The notes beneath the pieces were generated by a model. The model was not told the DNA's origin. It searched no databases and saw only the letters and a list, made by a program, of their open reading frames with translations. From JAFKFH01 sp017307375 (GTDB lineage: Bacteria > Pseudomonadota > Alphaproteobacteria > Ferrovibrionales > Ferrovibrionaceae): DNA of 64,000 nucleotides. Within the stretch, counting starts at the first letter, position 1, and each line of letters opens with the position of its first letter. Positions 61,518 through 64,000 of this stretch are shown in pieces. Location of the stretch: positions 930,001-994,000 of the forward strand of contig OZ245874.1 of the NCBI GenBank assembly GCA_965229335.1, read 5' to 3'. A program made the position numbers and the translations under genes.

Positions 61518-62412
61518 AGCCGACGGACGTTGCGGCGAACAGGATCAGGCCGAGTGCCAGCGGCATCAGGAAATAGATCGCCCGGAAGACCAGCAGCGCG
61601 CCGATCAGCGTAGCCCCCGGCAGGCTCATCGTCACGATCGTCTCGATCACGCCGAGCCCCCCGGGCGCATGGGTGATCAGCGTACCGACATTGGCCAGCA
61701 CATAGGCTGCCGCGACCGTCGGGTAGTCGGTCCGGGCGACCGCGACGACGGTTTCGTAGAGGCAGGCGGCGACGAGGAGGAAGTTGACGACGCCGAGCAG
61801 GATCTGCAACGCGGCCGTCTTTGCGCCGGGCAGCGAGAGTTGCCATCCCCGGATGCTCAACGGGCGCCGCACGCGCCAGCAGGCCACGAGGTAGAGCGCC
61901 AGCAGGGCCAGGGCGCCGGATCCGGTGCCCATGATCACGGCCTCGTCGACGCCGATCAACCGGGCGGCGAGGCCGGGGCGCGCCAGGGCCGTGAGGCCGA
62001 CCAGCCCGGTCAGCCCGAGGGCGACGGTGATGCCGCAGAAGATGATCAGGCCGGCAATCTCGCCGGTACCCAGCCCCCAGGCCGAATAGAAGCGATAGCG
62101 TACGGCCCCGCTCGAGAGCGCGGCAAAACCGATCGAATGGCCCAGCGACAGGCTGACGAACGACGCCAGCGCAGCCTTGCCGTAGGGAAGCGGCCTGCCG
62201 ACATGCCGGGCCGCGAGAAAGTCGAAGCCGGTGAGGCAAAGATAGCTGGCGGCGGCGAAGCCGACGGCGGCCGCGAGATTGGGCCAGGGCATCGCGGCCA
62301 TGCCCTGCAGGATCTCGGCGGCGCTGTAGTCGCGCAGGTTGCGATAAAGCAGGAAGCCGGCAATGCAGACGCCCGCGACAAAGACCGCGATGGCGATGGC
62401 CTTCTTGTTCAT
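61507..62412 (-). CDS. YbhN/UPF0104 family membrane protein
   Basis: A 301-residue protein with about eight membrane helices in the lysylphosphatidylglycerol synthase membrane-domain (UPF0104) family. Blocks are SLGHSIGFAALSSGAVRYRF, VLANVGTLITHAPGGLGVIE and FRAIYFLMPLALGLILF. Without the catalytic LPG synthase domain, a lipid-flipping or lipid-trafficking role is plausible. The gene starts inside the stop of the ybhP-like gene (4-nt overlap) and converges with clsB. Confidence 0.87.
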   Translation of the reverse strand: MNKKAIAIAVFVAGVCIAGFLLYRNLRDYSAAEILQGMAAMPWPNLAAAVGFAAASYLCLTGFDFLAARHVGRPLPYGKAALASFVSLSLGHSIGFAALSSGAVRYRFYSAWGLGTGEIAGLIIFCGITVALGLTGLVGLTALARPGLAARLIGVDEAVIMGTGSGALALLALYLVACWRVRRPLSIRGWQLSLPGAKTAALQILLGVVNFLLVAACLYETVVAVARTDYPTVAAAYVLANVGTLITHAPGGLGVIETIVTMSLPGATLIGALLVFRAIYFLMPLALGLILFAATSVGFRK

Positions 62413-63134
62413 GATGTGCCCGAAAAGTCGATGACCAGCGGCAGGTGGTCGGAAGCGATGCGGGTCAGCGCATCGCGGGGTGCCCGTACCGCCTGGACCC
62501 TGACCGACGGGCTGACGAAGACGTGGTCGATCCGCAGGAACGGCAGGCGCGAGGGAAATGTCGCCCGCGGCTTGTGGCCGCGCACCAGCGTCTGGGCGTC
62601 GCGCAGCACGTCCGCCAGCCGGCGATAGAGGCGCGAGGACGGCGTCGCGTTGAGATCGCCCATCAGCACCAGCGGGTCGCGCGCCGCCGGATGGCCGAGC
62701 CAGTCCGGGCCGAGCAGCGCGTCGAGCTGGGCATGCCGCTCGCCCGGCAGCAGGCCGAGATGGGTGTTGATGAACTGCCATTCCTGCCCCCCCAGCATGA
62801 CCGAGGCCCAGAGGGCGCCCCGCGGTTCGAGGCGGGGTGGCCCGGGCAGCGCCCCCGCCCGGATCAGCCGGGAGCGGTGGGGTGTGAGAATCGCATCGCC
62901 ATACAACTCCTCCATCACCCGCAACGCCGGGTGAAAATGCATCTGCATGCGCAACTCGTCCGCGATTGCCTTGGCCTGGTCGACGCCGAAACTGCGTTTC
63001 CGGCCGACATCGAGTTCCTGCAGCGCGACGATGTCGGGTTCCAGCCCGGCGAGGATGCCGGCAATGCGCCGGGGAGAGATTTTCCCGTCGCGACCAAGAC
63101 ATCGCCGGACGTTGTAGGTCACCAGTCGGGGCAT
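62409..63134 (-). CDS. Endonuclease/exonuclease/phosphatase family protein, YbhP-like
   Basis: A 241-residue EEP-superfamily phosphodiesterase/phosphatase. The blocks are LVTYNVRRCLGRDGK, IVALQELDVGR with the metal-binding Glu, FINTHLGLLPGERHAQLDAL, LMGDLNATPSS, and RIASDHLPLVIDF with the catalytic Asp-His. ATG 63134 gives the family N terminus; an in-frame ATG at 63206 would add 24 unmatched residues. It is co-transcribed with the ybhN-like gene, a pairing seen with clsB in E. coli, so phospholipid turnover is a reasonable guess. Confidence 0.85.
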   Translation of the reverse strand: MPRLVTYNVRRCLGRDGKISPRRIAGILAGLEPDIVALQELDVGRKRSFGVDQAKAIADELRMQMHFHPALRVMEELYGDAILTPHRSRLIRAGALPGPPRLEPRGALWASVMLGGQEWQFINTHLGLLPGERHAQLDALLGPDWLGHPAARDPLVLMGDLNATPSSRLYRRLADVLRDAQTLVRGHKPRATFPSRLPFLRIDHVFVSPSVRVQAVRAPRDALTRIASDHLPLVIDFSGTS

Positions 63135-63273
63135 GGGGTGAAGTCGTGATGCATGTCGCCAAGGGAACCAGGGGGTCTGCCCTTCGGTTCCGGCTTGCAT
63201 TCGCATTGACGGGGCGCAGGCCAGGGGTTAGCGTCTGGCCCCCGTAATTCACCCTTTACCTTGCATTGTGATC

Positions 63274-64000
63274 ATGTCTCAGGCTGACCTTGCCCTGGCC
63301 AGCAACGCTTGGCCGTTCCAGGAGGCGCAGCGCCTCGTCGAGCGGTTCGGCAAGGCCACGCCCGCGAAGGGCTATGTGCTGTTCGAAACCGGCTATGGCC
63401 CGTCGGGCCTGCCGCATATTGGCACGTTCGGCGAAGTCGCGCGCACCTCGATGGTACGCCGCGCGCTGAAGGAGTTGTGGGACGTGCCGTCGCGGCTGTT
63501 CGCCTTCTCCGACGACATGGACGGCCTGCGCAAGGTGCCGGACAACGTGCCGAACCAGGACATGTTGCGCGCCCATCTGGGCAAGCCGCTGACCGAGGTG
63601 CCCGACCCCTTCGGCAAGTTCGAAAGCTTCGGCCACCACAACAACGCGATGCTGCGCGATTTCCTCGATCGTTTCGGCTTCGAGTACGAGTTCCAGTCGT
63701 CGACCGAGTGGTACAAGTCCGGCCGGTTCGACCAGACGCTGCTGCAGATCCTGCGGCATTACGACGCGATCCAGGCGATCATGCTGCCGACGCTGGGGCC
63801 CGAGCGGCGCGCCACCTACAGCCCGTTCCTTCCCGTCAGCCGGCGCAACGGGCAGGTGCTGCAGGTCCCCGTCGTGGAACGCAATGTCGATGCCGGCACG
63901 ATCGTCTATCGCGACGAGGACGGCACTCTCGTCGAAACCCCGGTGACCGGCGGCCACTGCAAGATGCAGTGGAAGGTCGACTGGGCGATGCGCTGGGTGG
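63274..64000 (+). CDS. lysS: Lysyl-tRNA synthetase, class I (5' part)
   Basis: The gene is truncated by the window end; 242 codons are present. It charges tRNA-Lys. The class I HIGH motif is in GPSGLPHIGTFGEVAR (about residues 40-55). FAFSDDMDGLRKVPDNVPNQ and FGHHNNAMLRDFLDRFGFEY are class I LysRS blocks. Many alphaproteobacteria and archaea use this form instead of class II. ATG 63274 is chosen; GTG 63268 is two codons earlier. Upstream (63135-63273) it is divergent from the ybhP-like gene, and I see no clear promoter. Confidence 0.93.
   Translation, partial: MSQADLALASNAWPFQEAQRLVERFGKATPAKGYVLFETGYGPSGLPHIGTFGEVARTSMVRRALKELWDVPSRLFAFSDDMDGLRKVPDNVPNQDMLRAHLGKPLTEVPDPFGKFESFGHHNNAMLRDFLDRFGFEYEFQSSTEWYKSGRFDQTLLQILRHYDAIQAIMLPTLGPERRATYSPFLPVSRRNGQVLQVPVVERNVDAGTIVYRDEDGTLVETPVTGGHCKMQWKVDWAMRWV

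Overview
The window is GC-rich, densely packed chromosomal DNA from an alphaproteobacterium of the Rhodospirillales type; the genus is not resolved. Supporting marks are FliX, a DksA with one zinc-finger cysteine, a class I lysyl-tRNA synthetase, the flagellar gene order flgFGAH and fliX/flgI, and sigma-54 flagellar promoters. No rRNA, tRNA, insertion sequence, prophage or CRISPR array was seen.

Region 1 (1-15 kb) looks like a catabolic island. An MFS symporter converges on an eight-gene minus-strand operon: peptide-type ABC importer (binding protein, two permeases, two ATPases), class III aminotransferase, and a two-subunit transketolase. A FadR-type GntR regulator is divergent, with a perfect 16-bp palindrome just upstream of the binding-protein gene. 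Behind the regulator come a dimethylformamidase-large-subunit-like enzyme, a DapA-family lyase and a TetR regulator. The substrate is unknown.

Region 2 (15-23 kb) holds a DUF1800/DUF1501 secreted-protein pair, a TetR regulator, a lipoprotein esterase, a glutathione transferase, Ohr and KatG, the last two for peroxide defence.

Region 3 (23-33 kb) is a seven-gene minus-strand operon: RpiR regulator, a second peptide ABC importer and an M81 (MlrC-type) metallopeptidase. A TGAAA/TTTCA operator lies upstream, and a FAD amine/amino-acid oxidoreductase is divergent. A small membrane/periplasmic pair (DUF6644/DUF6152) follows.

Region 4 (33-49 kb) is flagellar: flgF-flgG-flgA-flgH, a GGDEF-EAL protein, dksA, fliX, then flgI, flgJ-type, flgN-like, flgK, flgL. 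Both main operons have near-perfect sigma-54 promoters (GG-N10-GC). Upstream of each is the same exact 17-bp element, CCCGGCAAATCCTGCCG, which resembles the FlbD-bound ftr enhancers of Caulobacter. An alpha/beta hydrolase, a predicted glycosyltransferase and a PAS-GGDEF protein close the region.

Region 5 (49-64 kb) is mostly housekeeping: a TMEM43-family protein, a small secreted protein, gap-pgk with a strong terminator, an EamA transporter and divergent LysR regulator, rpmJ with a structured 3' region, a methyltransferase, terB and a DinG-type helicase, a clsB/ybhN/ybhP-like set, and the 5' end of the class I lysyl-tRNA synthetase gene, cut by the window edge.
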